From Balanoglossus misakiensis (taxonomy: Eukaryota > Hemichordata), in NCBI GenBank assembly GCA_040954595.2, contig CM082584.2, positions 5,952,001-6,016,000 of the forward strand: a stretch of 64,000 nt of DNA, read 5' to 3'. A program made the translations under genes and the position numbers. This document shows, piece after piece, positions 24,801 to 39,003 of this stretch (the stretch's first letter is position 1; each line of letters begins with the position of its first letter). The notes under the pieces are model-generated. The model did not search any database. It was not told the origin of the DNA and saw nothing but the letters and a program-made list of their open reading frames with translations.

Positions 24801-27800
24801 GTCTGTACACGACGTTCCTACACGACCACTTACAATCCCCTTTTAGTCAGACCTAGTGTAGGCATAGAGGGACAGAAAAATGTAAGAATACGAATAGGAA
24901 TAGGAATACTAAAAAATCAAGCGACGATCTGTTCCTGGGAAAGATCCAGATGACAAAGTCATTCCATCATTCACAGAAAGAATACAGTGACACAAATAAA
25001 ATGTAGGATCGAAAAAAGTGAAGTCGATTTTCAGTAGTGTTTCACTTACATGCGCCAAATTTCACAACTCGAGGTTGTAATTACTTAGTTCAGATTATTG
25101 CCCGTGGAGCGTTGCTGCGCGACGTGTGTGCAGCGTAATACACAGCGTCCTTTGACGTGAAAACAGTTTCCAGCCGCTGCTTGCAACCACCGTAATGTTC
25201 AACTCATTAGCATATCAAAAGGATGACTGCGTATGTAAATCTCTGGGTAGTATACATTGTCAGTTGAACGCAGCGAGGGTGTAACCACAATAAAACTCCC
25301 CGATGTACAGGTTTTATTTCTTTCAATTGTTTGCTTGTTTGTTTGTTTGTTCAACATTCTGAGTATAATTCTGACGTCATACCGTCATATGGTCGTAAGC
25401 TATGTGTCCATGCGGTATTTCCTTTCTTATAATATAAAGGAGTTTCTGTATTCTTTTTCCACAGAAGTATATTTAATGAATAGGCGCAGCTGTGTACCAT
25501 GCAATGTTATTGAGTTGGTTTCAAAATGCACGCTGTGTTATGGATGGTGATATATAAGGAAAAAAAACTAGCGGATCGTTTTCAATATGAATCCACAATT
25601 AACAAGTTCAGGTCAACAGTCTGTGTCAATTGAAAGGGCTCGCAGTCACGCAGACCAATGGAATTACAGTCTGTCGGTATTCATGTCACACCTCGACTGT
25701 TCCTGTCCTATAACGGTTAGATCAACAGGCAACTGACGAACAAAATGTAAGATATCCGGACAGCCATGTTGAATATTTTGCCTCTACATTTTATCATTCG
25801 TTGTAATCGCAGAGTTATATGGAACGCATATTGAAATGCCACGTGTTGAAAGGGATATTCTTACAGTGTTTTCGACAGTTTGTGAAATACGCAATCCTCA
25901 CGGACGAAGTGGATTTTGTGCACTGCTTCCGTATTCGCCTACCCACTCGTGCTCCATGGCCGATACTTCGATATGTCTGATCAGATTTCACTCAAAATTT
26001 TCATAAGACCACTATTCTTACTTTTGTTGTTGAGTCTGCGTTACACATTTGAGGCCATAATCAATCATTGGTTCAAGATATTGCGCAATGTCCTTGCTAT
26101 GCGTCTCACACTTGTTACATGTATTTTACAGACGTTTCATGTGCGTTTTACTGGTGGCCTTTAATGCAGCAAAGATTATTATTATTTTACAAACACTCAA
26201 AAATCTAATTTATACTATTTATTTAAAACGGTATTATTTTAGGTAATCTTTCATTGTGGCATTGCCAGCAGCGTATAACTGGAGTTATTTTGCAATTCAA
26301 TTAATTTCAACTTTATTCGTCCCTATTGAATTTCACTCTGGAGTTTTTATGTTATAAGACCACCAATTTTCTACAGTGAATTTATTTTTATCGCGCTTCT
26401 GAACATTTACTTCTTTTTCATTCCTTGCCATAAAAAATCAGTCATTATAACAAAATAGTGAAGGTGACAGATGACATACCTGACGATGGATCTCAACCGA
26501 AAAACCGTCCGCGCAGAATTCGTTATTGTAGCCTTAATGGCATTTTACCGGAATTCCGAACAATTTCGTCTTCACTTAAAGTTGCAACGGCATCTCTCAA
26601 TTATAGCTTTAATTGACAACAATCGTCAGCCGCGCGAATGAAATTTATGTATAGAATTGCGAACATTAATGGATCGCTGGAAACGGCACGAAGAATGCAG
26701 CCCAGATATTCATTAAATTTTCCGCAAGAGCCATTGAGACTCCACGGGCAGAAAACATCCAGTCGATAAAGTTTGCCATTGAAGTGAGGAGGAAGCTGGT
26801 GTAACTGATACGTGGCGATGAAAAGGGTTGCGCATCGTACCAGTACGAAACACAATTAAACACTCACTTAGTTATTTTAGTAGTAAGCCTACTTCGAGTA
26901 TTTGACAATGTTTATATATGCCCACGCCATCCTCGTGTGCAATGAATCTGATGAAACAAAACCTATGAAAGACACATAGCAAGTGCCTCTTCTATGAACG
27001 CTCGTCATTTCAAAAGATAATCTGGCAAAACATGCATTAGCTACTCAAATATGTTTATGTAGTGTAGCTAATCCTTGATAGATTAAAACTATTACCACTC
27101 AGCGAGCAATCGTCTAATGCCTGCGAAAAAGTTTACTTTACTGTGTAATGTACTACTAGATACATGTACATTTTCAATTTTAAACGAATGGTTGCCATTA
27201 AGAAGCACCGCAAATAAAATGTTGTACGCAAACACGAGAATTATTCCAATTATACTTAACCATTTAGCACACGTATTTTAATTATAAATTTTGCAATATG
27301 TGAATTATATTAATCAAGAGCTATGTGTCACATTTTCTAAGCAGGATGAGGCTATTCACGATTCACTATATTATCTTGAATACTCTTGTCAATCGTTAAC
27401 AGTAACTGAAACTTTATGTGGACACAATTAACATAATTTATATGATGGGGTAGTAAATGAAAATATTTGAAAGTTCTCCCTTGCCATCAATATTCCTTCC
27501 TGCGATGATATAATTAACATAAATGTTATTTTATGTCTTCAGAATTTACAGGTTCGTAAATTTCTATAACGGCAAAACTGTAAAGGTGTTCAGCTTGAGG
27601 AAGTAATTGGGGTGTTTATTATCTCACGTTGAACTTAAATTACTGTGACAAATCGCGCAAAGCTATATAATAGGTTAAAGTTCTTGCAGCCGTTTGAAAT
27701 ATCAACGATCACTACAAAGATCGGCCGGCGCCCTTCTCTTGGGTTTAAAATAGAATCGGATAGAACTTTCTTAAAAGGTAAACCAGGAATTGGCACATCT

Positions 27801-30800
27801 TCTAGCGGCGTCGAAGTATCAATTAAGCAGAGTTGAGAACACACATGCAAGAAGCATGAGCAAGACAATACATAAAACCACTTGCTATATCTTAGTCAAG
27901 ATACTGGAAGTAGGCGGCCACACTCTAGACATATTTCATCAAAGCCGTCTGTCTTAGTATAGTGCGTTGTACTTGTCTACCAGTCATGATACAATGTCGT
28001 GCCGAATAAAGCGTAACAATGTAGCAAACAGTGCAGTTTTGTATTATGGTAAGCATGATGTATACATTTACGGGAGAGGTCGTGTGTCTCCCAGCTGCAA
28101 AACCAGTATATGAAGTGCATACTTTTGCACAAAGAATAGGCTGCCACGTGAACATGTTTACCCCGTAGCCTATAACGAGTGTGCAATTTTTGATGACTAT
28201 CCAGTAGCACAAGGCAGCTGATTCTGTAGTTCCTGTAATCTCCAATTTGGGAGGATAAATCATCTATGGGGAGATAACCGCTGAATAAAATATGACGGTT
28301 GAAAGATGGTATCTCGTGTCCATTCTGTTCCACATGTTACCTCAGTGCTACTTGCAATTACATGAAAGTACACTGCGGCGACGTGTAAAAGACGCTTATG
28401 TGTACTGGAGCATTCTGAATTATTCACAAGAAACGAGACCTTTCCACAGGGTACAGCTGATCCTGTCCGTAAGACTTCTTTTTGATGATGTCGGACTTTC
28501 TTTAAGGTTTTCTTTTATCTAAATTAACTGCTGTGAGTGTTTGTCGCCGTCATCCAAATAAGGTCAAATTAATTGAAATGAGGTTGCGGCTCGCTACAAA
28601 GCTGATGGCGAAACGTTTTTCATGCGAATACAAATCTTGCTGCAACAGTCCTGCCTGCGCAGTTATATAACTCTGCCACTGAAAACGGATTAAATTCCAC
28701 CGTTAAAGATATCAGCATTTTCGTCAAATACACCAAACAGTATCCGAAAAATAGGGTACTTTGCTAATTTTCCGGCCTGCCAGAATATGCAGCTGAGCTT
28801 ATAGCTATTCCTTGACATAATTAGAATCTTGCGGTTTTGTTGTCACTTAAAGGTTGTGGTGTCAATCTCACCCAATTTTTATCTTATATACAATTAGTAA
28901 CGTTATGAGCAAATTTTCATAGAGGTTCTTCCAACATGATAATCGTGGAAGACGATCAAGCGTAAATGGCCTCAAACGACTCATTAGATGTGCATTAGTA
29001 ATGCTATGAATTCTTCACTTCATCCTCTTTGAGATATTGTCGAAATATTTTAACAGCATTGATAGTTACAGAAAGCCATGGTACCAGTCACGACTGATTA
29101 TTTGCCTTGCATTTGTTTTCAAATGCAAAATTTTATTTTTCCATTTTCAGTTTGCTTCACTTTGCCAATATTTTCGTGTAATTGCAAGTGCCATTTTGCG
29201 GATGAATGTTATTGATGGTATTTGTTTGACTCTTGTAGTCAATAATATCGAAAATGTGAAGTAGATGATGCCCAGTCTGTGTTTACAGGTGGGTGAATCT
29301 AGAGGTAATACCTGGGGCCAGAATCGTTCTTTCGGGAAAATGCCATCGATGCGTGTTACCTAAATGTCAAGTTAAAAGTAAACGCTGCCTCATGAGAATA
29401 TAAAATAACTCGGCATGTACGGGATCAAAATTAGATCCGCGGGGGTTCCTCATTTCCTGGAAAAAATGTATACCCTCAAAAGTGAACCGCGAAATGTTTT
29501 GCCGTTAAGAATGTCAAGCATATTGATAATACTAGTATCTTTTTCTGTTGTAAATTTTAATTATTAATACATATTGACCGAGCGTTTTGTCAGGTCTTGC
29601 AATCCTTCCTCCACCAAGACATCAAATTTGTAAATTTGTAATCGACTCGATAATTAGATAAATTAATTACAAAGGGAAGTATACATTAACCCTGAGGTGC
29701 GTTTCATCAATGGAAAATTACTTGAAGTGTTGCATACACTCTCGCGGTAAACGAGAAGCCATCGAAGGAAAACTGACTCTCAATTAGACACTTTAACGCA
29801 TATCCTTAAGAAATGTTCACTTTCAAATTAAGTTAGATACACGGCGCCTGTTTGACGGAGCGTGCGGACAACATGAAGCGTTTTTGATTAAACTTGGTGA
29901 ATGCCATCTCTTTCATTAGTCAACTGAGACGGTGACATTCAAGACTAGTTTTTTTGGAAGATAACCCTGGCCTGCTCAGGTGTTGCCACGGGACCACCCG
30001 AGGTTTATTCAAATAGGCCGCTGTCCGAACTCCACGAGGTCCTGCGAGATCTCGCGTGGTTAGGCAGTTTGTATGGGAGGATATTCTAACGTGACACAGG
30101 ACAAACAACGCATGGCCCATCGTGTTTAACGACACAAAAAGTTAAATTGTTTTGTTAAACTTTGCACCTATTTTGTTTCACACGAATGGTGAATTGTATT
30201 ACTTGGCCAGCAACCCATTGCTACTGTAATTGATCAAATCTCACGAGATCCGGCAAAATTATATATTGCGTCATTTGCATCCAGTGACTGTATATAGTCT
30301 TCACGCGAATTTTCTTTCAACATATCGTCGCTAATGTTTGCTGTACATATAAGGATTATGGTTGATGTTTTGTGGTTAGAGACAAGTCTCCTGCGGATTC
30401 GAATGGAACGCAAATATTAATATATGATATTTATGGCCGGGGTGTTATAGATCCTCATACAAATGCAACATAAGTTACATGCTATATTAGATTCACCTAC
30501 GTAATTTCAAGCGTAAACCTTTATTCGGTTAACGGTGAAAAGTGTTAATTGCTAATTAACATCGCCTGATGCAGCTGCACTCCCGGGGTCACTCTGGATG
30601 CCGTAACCGGTACACAGAACACCAGTTTGGGGAATCAGCATTCTATTACGAATTAGAAGTGTTTAGTGTTTTCCTGTAGAGGATTGGGCGATAATCCGCT
30701 TAGAGAGGCAGCTATACGCGTAAAGTGAGCAACTCGAAAACACCGTAACAGTTTGTGTAAGCCCAACGCAGTAATTAGGGATTTTTTCCCCCGAGTGTAA

Positions 30801-33800
30801 TCCCAAATGACGCCGAACGAACGTTGATCAGGTGAGAGAGGATTTAGCGAGACGTTTACAAAGCACGCTAAATATCCGTCAAAAGTTTAATGATGTCACA
30901 AGGACACCGCAAAAGTTGTGACGTGAATATTGATTATTCACACTTTGAAGTTATGTCACTTAATATTCATGTATTTCAATAGTGGCCACTTAGATTTTTA
31001 ACAACGGACACTGAGGCAAGGTGCAAGCTGTGACGTAATCACTTATCCTATAGCTTGAATACTTTAATCTTGAACTAGAGATTCATATCTGAGCTCCCGC
31101 GTTGTCTTCGACGAGAAATGTGGCATTGAAAAATTATCGTGCACGTAAACATGCAGTGCTCGTAGCTACATTTGAAAGTTCAACCAATTTTCATTCGTTT
31201 TACTTTACCATGGAAACACCATATAATGCTAATACACACTGAAAGTACAGGCAGTCTTGAAAATCCATTTAGTAATATCCTTACCTGGAAGCGAAAAGAC
31301 AGATCCCTGCACGGGATATTATCTGCCATGTTGTCCAAAAATCATGGCATGAGTTGCCCACTTCAAAGTATCCTTGACTTGCCGGCGGTTACAGTCCCTC
31401 TAATAGATCAATGGCGCCGATGTATCAGAAGAGGCACGGTGATTTCGTATTACTTAAATTGACATTGATTGTTTCTGATTTGGGAAAGGAAAACAGATGA
31501 CCGGATATCCCCATGTGGAGTGCATGGTATTTGGTGCATATTCAGTTAAATTATTGTTACCTCTGGCAGGAATGGAGTTTATCTTGATGGAATGGTATTC
31601 CGACCCACCAAGGCAAATTTATGGCACCCAATACGTATCCTTTGTTCTTCATATTGCGTAACTGATATATTGTAAAATAGTTTATTGCGTTTCCGATTTC
31701 AAAATAAAGTACATTGTTAAATGATTGATATTTGTTTCCTTAAACTCTTAGTTTTTGGTGATCAAATAATACCAAGCGGCGTGTGTTGTTAAGAACAGGT
31801 AATCGCTTTTTGTAACAGTCAAATGCTGATACTTGACTGATTGCGTCATCATTACGTCATTCCTTGAGTGGGAAACGTGAAACATAATACTACGAACCAA
31901 TTATCTTGTTAGTTTTAAAGCCAATGCAGGAGAGGGCAGGAAAATACGGCCGCAATCCAAGAAATTAACAGCTCCACTCATGGGTAGCACTGGGTTGATG
32001 TTCCGTGTTATTTGTTCGCACACGTATCTCTAGTTTCAGCAACCAACACAAACCGCTCCGAATCACTAAGTCAACACAGCTGTTTGAATATGGAGCTTAA
32101 TTCTATTAAACTAATGTATGCAGAGCACGCTGCGGCTATGAAGTTAATTCAGTGATTCCCTGGGGCGGAATGAAATCAGAAACACGAAATGGTCTTTCAA
32201 CACCCAATAACAGGCCCAATCTAAAGATAATGGGAATATCGGTGAAATATTTCTGGTGTATTCTCAAAAGCAGCCCTCGTCTTTAATGTTATTAGTTCTC
32301 AAGTAAATTGCAATGATGTTTCGAGGTGACTAGATTTCGCTTGCTGTACGCGTTTGATATATAATAATCAGGTTAGTTTTAAGGTATAGGGTGTTTTCCA
32401 TGCCCGACCTTTCTCTGTGTTCGTTTGTATGCGCGTGGCAGTCGATGTGAAAAGTTAGCTGCTCTGTTGCCAGTGTTTCCTAGAGTGATTGGTAATTACC
32501 ACCGAAACGAAGGTGATCGAGTGGGCCATGTCTATCCATTTACATTCGGAGGTTGTAAATTATCTGAAAGAGGTTTGCTTTTGCGTCGATAACGAATTCA
32601 GTGTGAAGGTGAGATAGTAGCATAGCGTTTTATCAGTACCTCTCGTAGGCGCATCACCGTCACGCTGTGGTCATCATTTTTCACAGCACGTCCGAAGACA
32701 GTCGTCAATACGTTACCGTCTCGAGTAAATTAAACAAACACCCTGTTATGTTCGGAACGAGGATTCATCCGCGCACAGATTCCAAATGGCGATATTGCGC
32801 GAACCTCAATTCTCCTTGTCAGCAAGGCATCCATTATCGAATGAGAAATGTCAACTGATCGTCGATGTCACACTTCCCCGAGATTCATGCAGTTCACACG
32901 ACACCTATATCTGAGAGTAAATGCACCATCTTGAGTCCGTTGTTGAACGTCATGCGTACCGTATCCTGATCCATTTGTGGCGGGATTGCCAAGCAGAAAA
33001 TGGCGGTTTCAAGTTGAGATCTTGCATGTTACTTTTTCACATTTGGCAAATTTTACTTCCAATGATTAGCTGAACTGATAATTGTTAATTAAACCCGTCC
33101 ACAGCCGTGTAAGTCAGAGTTGACGCTGAGAATTTACTTACTGTATAATTTCGCGTCATGGAAGCCATGATGACGATGCCGCTGGTATGATTATAGGAAG
33201 ATTACACGTTATTGAGTTTGGTAATGGCGATAATGGCAGAGGCAATTTCATGGTCAATTACCAAGTTACAATAATGGTAATGGCGATTTTCAGTGCTGTG
33301 TGGCGGAATAAAAATTACATCTTATTAGTGACCAAATGCTGTGGTGGCGATATAAGCTGTCTGCGCCGGAAGACGTGTGAGTCGACGACGAAGAGAATAG
33401 TGATTTGATGATACTGCAGTTTGTGACAAGTTGAAAATCTTGATAACGGTGATTGGGGTCAGACGGGTGTGGCTCTTGCATTAATAAAATCAAGAAGTCG
33501 CAGGTGAAGGGCGGATACAACAGAGCAAAGAAGATTCGTATGCATTATGTAGGCCTGACTAACTATAGTCACACTAAGGGCATACGAATGTCACACACTT
33601 CGCCTAACAGAACATCTCAGCCTATTAACTGGTATAAAATGCATGTTTACTTCGGGCAAGTTACCTATACGTGAATGTTGATGATCCACCGCCGAAGGCT
33701 CATGTAAAATCAAGATCCTTGGCTATCGGTACGATGTTTTGTGTTGAGTGCCTTGCCCTGAAATTGCGTCGTTAAATAATGCCTATGAATCTGAAAAGGA

Positions 33801-36800
33801 TACATGTATTACAACAATACATACACCACGGTTTAGGTTAAACACCTAACTATACAGGCACAACCTTAAAACACGCCAGTGCCTAATATTATCCAAAGAT
33901 CCCTTACAGTATATATGAGACATCTGGTTTAGCCTATCATAGACGGGAGTACGGCCTGTCGTCGGCGTTCCAAATAGGTCGCTATAGTATTATGTAATTA
34001 CGTCAGGGAATTTATCTTGATATTCAACAGTCTGTCTCGTCGTAGATGTCACCACGATATTGTCACAAAATTAAGCTGTCTTCCCATCATTTCGTTAATA
34101 GCAAAAAGGAAGAAAAATGAGCCATGCGTCACGTTTTGTAAAGAACAAACGTAAACGAAAAATGTTGTTTCGCTTGGCCAAGGGTTTTTGTTGTCTTTGA
34201 AGCCTTCCATACTGTAAGTTACGTATGTGCGTTGTGTGATGCATCATATTTAAATAGTCTACCCCAGTTACATTAACAGCTCCATTATTATTTGTAGACA
34301 CATGATTTCGTACCACTCATATATTTTCATAACCGTATTACATGTCGTTCAGTTTGAAGGCTCCAGAGGATAACTGTATCACACTGTCCAAGAGTATCAC
34401 TGTATAACACTTTCTGTGGAAAACCGACGTGAAGCAACTTGGGGAATATCACACTCTGGCAAATTGTAAGTCGAAACGGAAGCAATAGGAATGAGGCGGT
34501 GGAAATTACAAAGGAAAAATTTAGCTCTTATATACGAGTACATGCACTTGACAAGAATTAATCGTTACCGAAGCATATGATAACCGCGCCGTCTATACTC
34601 ATCGTATACGATCCGTGATAAAGTACAGGAAGTACATATACTTGATTTTTTGGACTGCAGAGGCATCTTCTCTGATGATGGTCACATGCGACAGACTGCA
34701 GTAGACACGACTTTGGCATAAACAGCATGATACGCAAATAATGATACGTGTTTCACGGTTTCCTGTTCGTCACTGCAGCTTTGGGACGAAACCATGGCAA
34801 CAGCAATCTGAAATCTACCCCCGGGCTTTGGCGCTGTGTGTCGGGTCGCACACACTTGTCGTCAGGTACGCATACATGTATCGATATCCGATAATTTACC
34901 CGGCATAGTTGCATAGCTATTCAGACGGCGTAATAACCCGCAAACCCGCGTATTAAAGTTTACGACACTACAGTTCAAATAAAAACTTTCAATTAATCGT
35001 CGTAAAGCTTTTGACGTAATGCCAACGAAATCAATAAACAGATAATGGATGTGGCTGGCGCTCTCTTGCGGTTTAACAGCCGAGCGGGCATAACTACCCG
35101 CAATTTATTTCCAAAATCGTATATCAAATTTTATTTTCGCCATAGCAACTACAGATCAAGAGTTCCTAGCGACAATGCGAGCGCGGAGCACTGGGAGTAA
35201 TGAGTAGATTGAGCGTATCAAGTTGTATCAAGTTACGCGAATCCTCTACTTCCAGAAATGGCCTCAAAAGAGCTGTTCTGGGTAGATTTCATAAATTCCA
35301 ATTACCCGAAGTCGGAGATTAGATATACTGTGCGTATCAGGACAGCGGGATTTGCTGACTATTGTGCTCTGCAGTGCATTTGTATAATGAACGTTAGGTT
35401 TAGACCCATTTGTATCTGTTAATCTCATGATGTCCATATGCTATGCCTGCGTCTCATTCTGTGAAACAATGATATACCGGTAGGTGACACCTCGTCATGA
35501 CTACGTCACTGCTACTTGTCTTACGCTCGTCTAGCGCGCGGCCGTTACATCTAACAGCCTTATATATTAAACGTGACCGTTTCTCGCATGTTTCATATGA
35601 ATCTTTACCACTCATGTACACCGTAAAGAGTAATTTATGCCCACAATCATTCTTTGCTAGACCATAGACCCTGGCAGAAGATATAATGGCATTAAATGCT
35701 TGAAGATAAGGGGACGGGGGGGGGACTTCATAACTAAGCTTATAGTTGCACCTTTTATTATGCATTCACATCAGAGTCATTCGGAAACCCACCCATAAGA
35801 AGTCATTCCAGCAAGCGAGATTTACAAGACAGCGTAGATAAATCCAAAAAGTGGACACAGTTCTTCATTATCAGTCCGCGCAATTTGCAATGATTGTCAA
35901 CACATGGAAGCATTTGGTTATCCGCGAGAGTGTAGATACAATTCATTCGTTATCAGATGCACTGTCGTTTCGAATGACCGAGGTAGAAAATCTTTCGATC
36001 GAGCAATCCTACATTTATCTGAAATGTAGGAGAAATAACAACTACATGTAGGTCTTATATGACAACTCCAGAATTTCAATTAGGATTGTGTAACATGTTA
36101 TCGCTGTCTTATACGTAATGCGTATGTTTTCTAAGCGGAACCAGCGGGAAAGTGTTGTATACGAACACAGTATTACGACCTGTATGGACATACATGTATG
36201 TTTTAAAGGAAGAGTGACTGAAAATGCCCATGATAAATGATAACATGCAAGTTAAGCATAACTATGAACCCATTAGTTAAACGGTAATTGTACCAAAAGT
36301 GTTGACTAAAGACGTAAGCGTAAAGGTCATTTATACACTGGACCCCACCGATGGCTGATTGGAAACAAATGCGATTTTGCCTTGAGAACCAATCGGATGT
36401 CTTAAGAGCACTCTGATCTACCTCATAACCAATTCCAAGCTTAAGTAAGTGAGAACTGCGTCTTACAAAGTCGTGAGTACACGATGTTAAGGATAATGTT
36501 CCAAGTGTATATTCAACTGTCCGATGCATAATGTGTAGTGCCTCATCGAAGATCAAGATTTTCTCGACAGGAATTCTAAACGGCGCAAGAATTGTGTATC
36601 CGCTCATTGTGCGTTACGTTTCGTTTGTCATGACGTTTGTTCTATACTATGCATTCACAACAACATCTTCTGTATGCAGAGTTTCCTACCTGCATGACAA
36701 GCAAGTGGCATTTGGTAAAGGATTCTCCAAGTAAATTACTCAGTACGGATAAAGGTAACTGGTACATATATCTAGTATTTGGTTCGTTCTGCAATTTATA

Positions 36801-38902
36801 TGTTAAATTATTTTAAAGCGACGCTCCCCCAAAAACTGGCCACGCTCTGAATCATAGAAATACAAACTGATCTTCAAACTCAAAAACTAATAAGGTTCAA
36901 GACGTTGACATAGATGAGTCAAATATCTTACTCTTTGATTTAGTCTCTAAGCAGAAAATGTCATTCATTAGTAAAGCCATACTAGGAAATAACAAAGCTG
37001 TCAGTCTACGTATATATAACAGACGACAAAATGTGGCAGGCCCCAATATGCGCAGAATGTTGGCGCCATTCAGCCGACCAGGGTGTGCATGTGACTTCGT
37101 GTATATCAATGTATTTTCCTGTTGATATTGAAATCAAAACGCACCGGTACGATTGATCAAATTTCAATCAAAAGTTTTGAGTAAACTATGCAGTTTTTTC
37201 GACTGAATTGCGATCATGCTATAGCGTGCACAGCGTGAGGCATGGAAAATATATCGCTTTCATTCGTACATTGTAATGACCCAAACCCCGATGCTTGAAT
37301 TTCGTCTTGAGTATAGGTTTGCATGCGACGGCAACGAAAACACACACGGTGAGCAAAAAGAGAAAATATTTTCTGACGATAAAGATTCGATTCTATTTTG
37401 GTTGCGACTCTGTACTGATTCATAGTTATTCTCATAACAGACATTACTCAATGAAGGCGATGCAGGCTTGACACGAAACTCCCGACCGGAGAATCACGTA
37501 ACGTCGGTACAAAACGACAGCACATACTTATACATGCGCATTGCAGTGCGCGGATTTATGGTCGTTTGAGCGGTTCATTGAGCGGTCCATTTACTCCTAT
37601 TGAAACGTGACTATGCGAATTGTATTGCCTGAAATGAGTGATTCACGCAGCCATTATAAGTTTAGTACCTGATATAGAATAACATTGCATTATATAGAAA
37701 GAAAAAATGAATGCATGGAATTTGGAATCTTACTCAGGAAGCAAAGCGTTATGTAGTGTGAATGACTACCGAATAAGCAATCAAGTCAATGGGATGGAAA
37801 ATTTGGTCACAACGGACTAATGCTAGAAGGACCCTTAACGCCGCGATTCGTTAAGACGTGATTCATAGCGAAGCAATTCAAAGAGAATGAAAGAACAGCA
37901 GATGACTTCGTGAAGGAGAGGTAGATAATACTGTCGCCATTTGTAAATAAACATCAAGAAAACTGAGATAATGACGGTTTTGTTTGTCCAACAGACATAT
38001 CGGTAAATCCCACAGAGTGACATACCTCATTAAGTATTTCTCCACTATGCACGGTACACGTTTTCTGTGAGTCCCATCGGAATTTCAAGGCTAAGTCAGT
38101 CATAAAACAGAAATATCACAACGGGTCACTATATCATACTTTATCTAATAAATTAGTTCCCTCGTGCTTCTTCTGTCAAATCTGCTCGAGACAGCCTGTA
38201 AATATTTCATAACTGATCATAACTGCTCATGCAGTCATACCTATGGAGGTGTCTCAGTGGTTGATTCCGGTGCTGCCACGGCAGAATACAGGCAGAGTGA
38301 TATTCTGATATAGGTTGCACTCATTGTAGTTTGGGTATGCATACTCAGTGTTTGATGTTCTAAACAAAGATGCCGTATTCATAAAATAAGAATTTAGCGT
38401 TGCTTGATCATGAAACGCGCATGTGCGAAAAATAACTACTGGGCAGTGTTGCATGACCATATCGTTATGCGTATAGGTTGCTTGTGTGCTAACGCTGCTG
38501 GTAAACTGACGACAATTGTGAGGAACCGTCGGCATTACTGTGAGAGATAACGATTTGCTAACCTGAAGCCATAATTGGTTAACTTGCACAGTTACAAATG
38601 AGTTGAAATAACAGTAGGGGTTTGACCATAGTTATTATCTCAGTATGATTATGAATCTAATAAAATAAATAATAAGAAAACAGCCTTATTCTTGGGCGAT
38701 TGACAGATTAATGATTTAAAAAATGACTGAAGATCGCAAGCAAACTATTAAATACATTTAACAACACCGTTAGTTGCTTTGCTATTCCGTGGAAGAGATT
38801 CTTCACTATACATGCACACGTTGGGTAAGTGGATTGTGGAAGTCTGGGGGGGGGGCAACGTCCATGTGGTGCTTGTCGGGATGTGGCTGCATCAGGTGCA
38901 GC

Positions 38903-39003
38903 TCTGTCTGCCAATTTTGCTGTCGTCTGCCAATTTTTGCTGTCGTCTGCTAATTTTGCTGTCGTCGGCCAATGTTTGCTGTCGTCTGCCAATTTGCTGT
39001 CGA
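38903..39003. repeat. Minisatellite, about five copies of a 16-20-base unit
   Basis: The unit CTGTCGTCTGCCAATTTTG is repeated about five times with small length changes in the T run. It makes a short open frame that should not be read as a gene. Confidence 0.92.

Noticed and set aside
26601-26863. Two overlapping minus-strand frames with hydrophobic stretches
   Set aside because: The frames compete, have no splice partners and do not match a transmembrane receptor pattern.
23780-30605. Two similar CTCCCGGGG-CACTCT segments at about 23781 and 30579
   Set aside because: The match is about 16 bases and the flanks do not align, so a repeat family cannot be claimed.
36203-36607. 134-residue minus-strand open frame in the desert
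   Set aside because: No recognisable domain and composition like the surrounding non-coding DNA.
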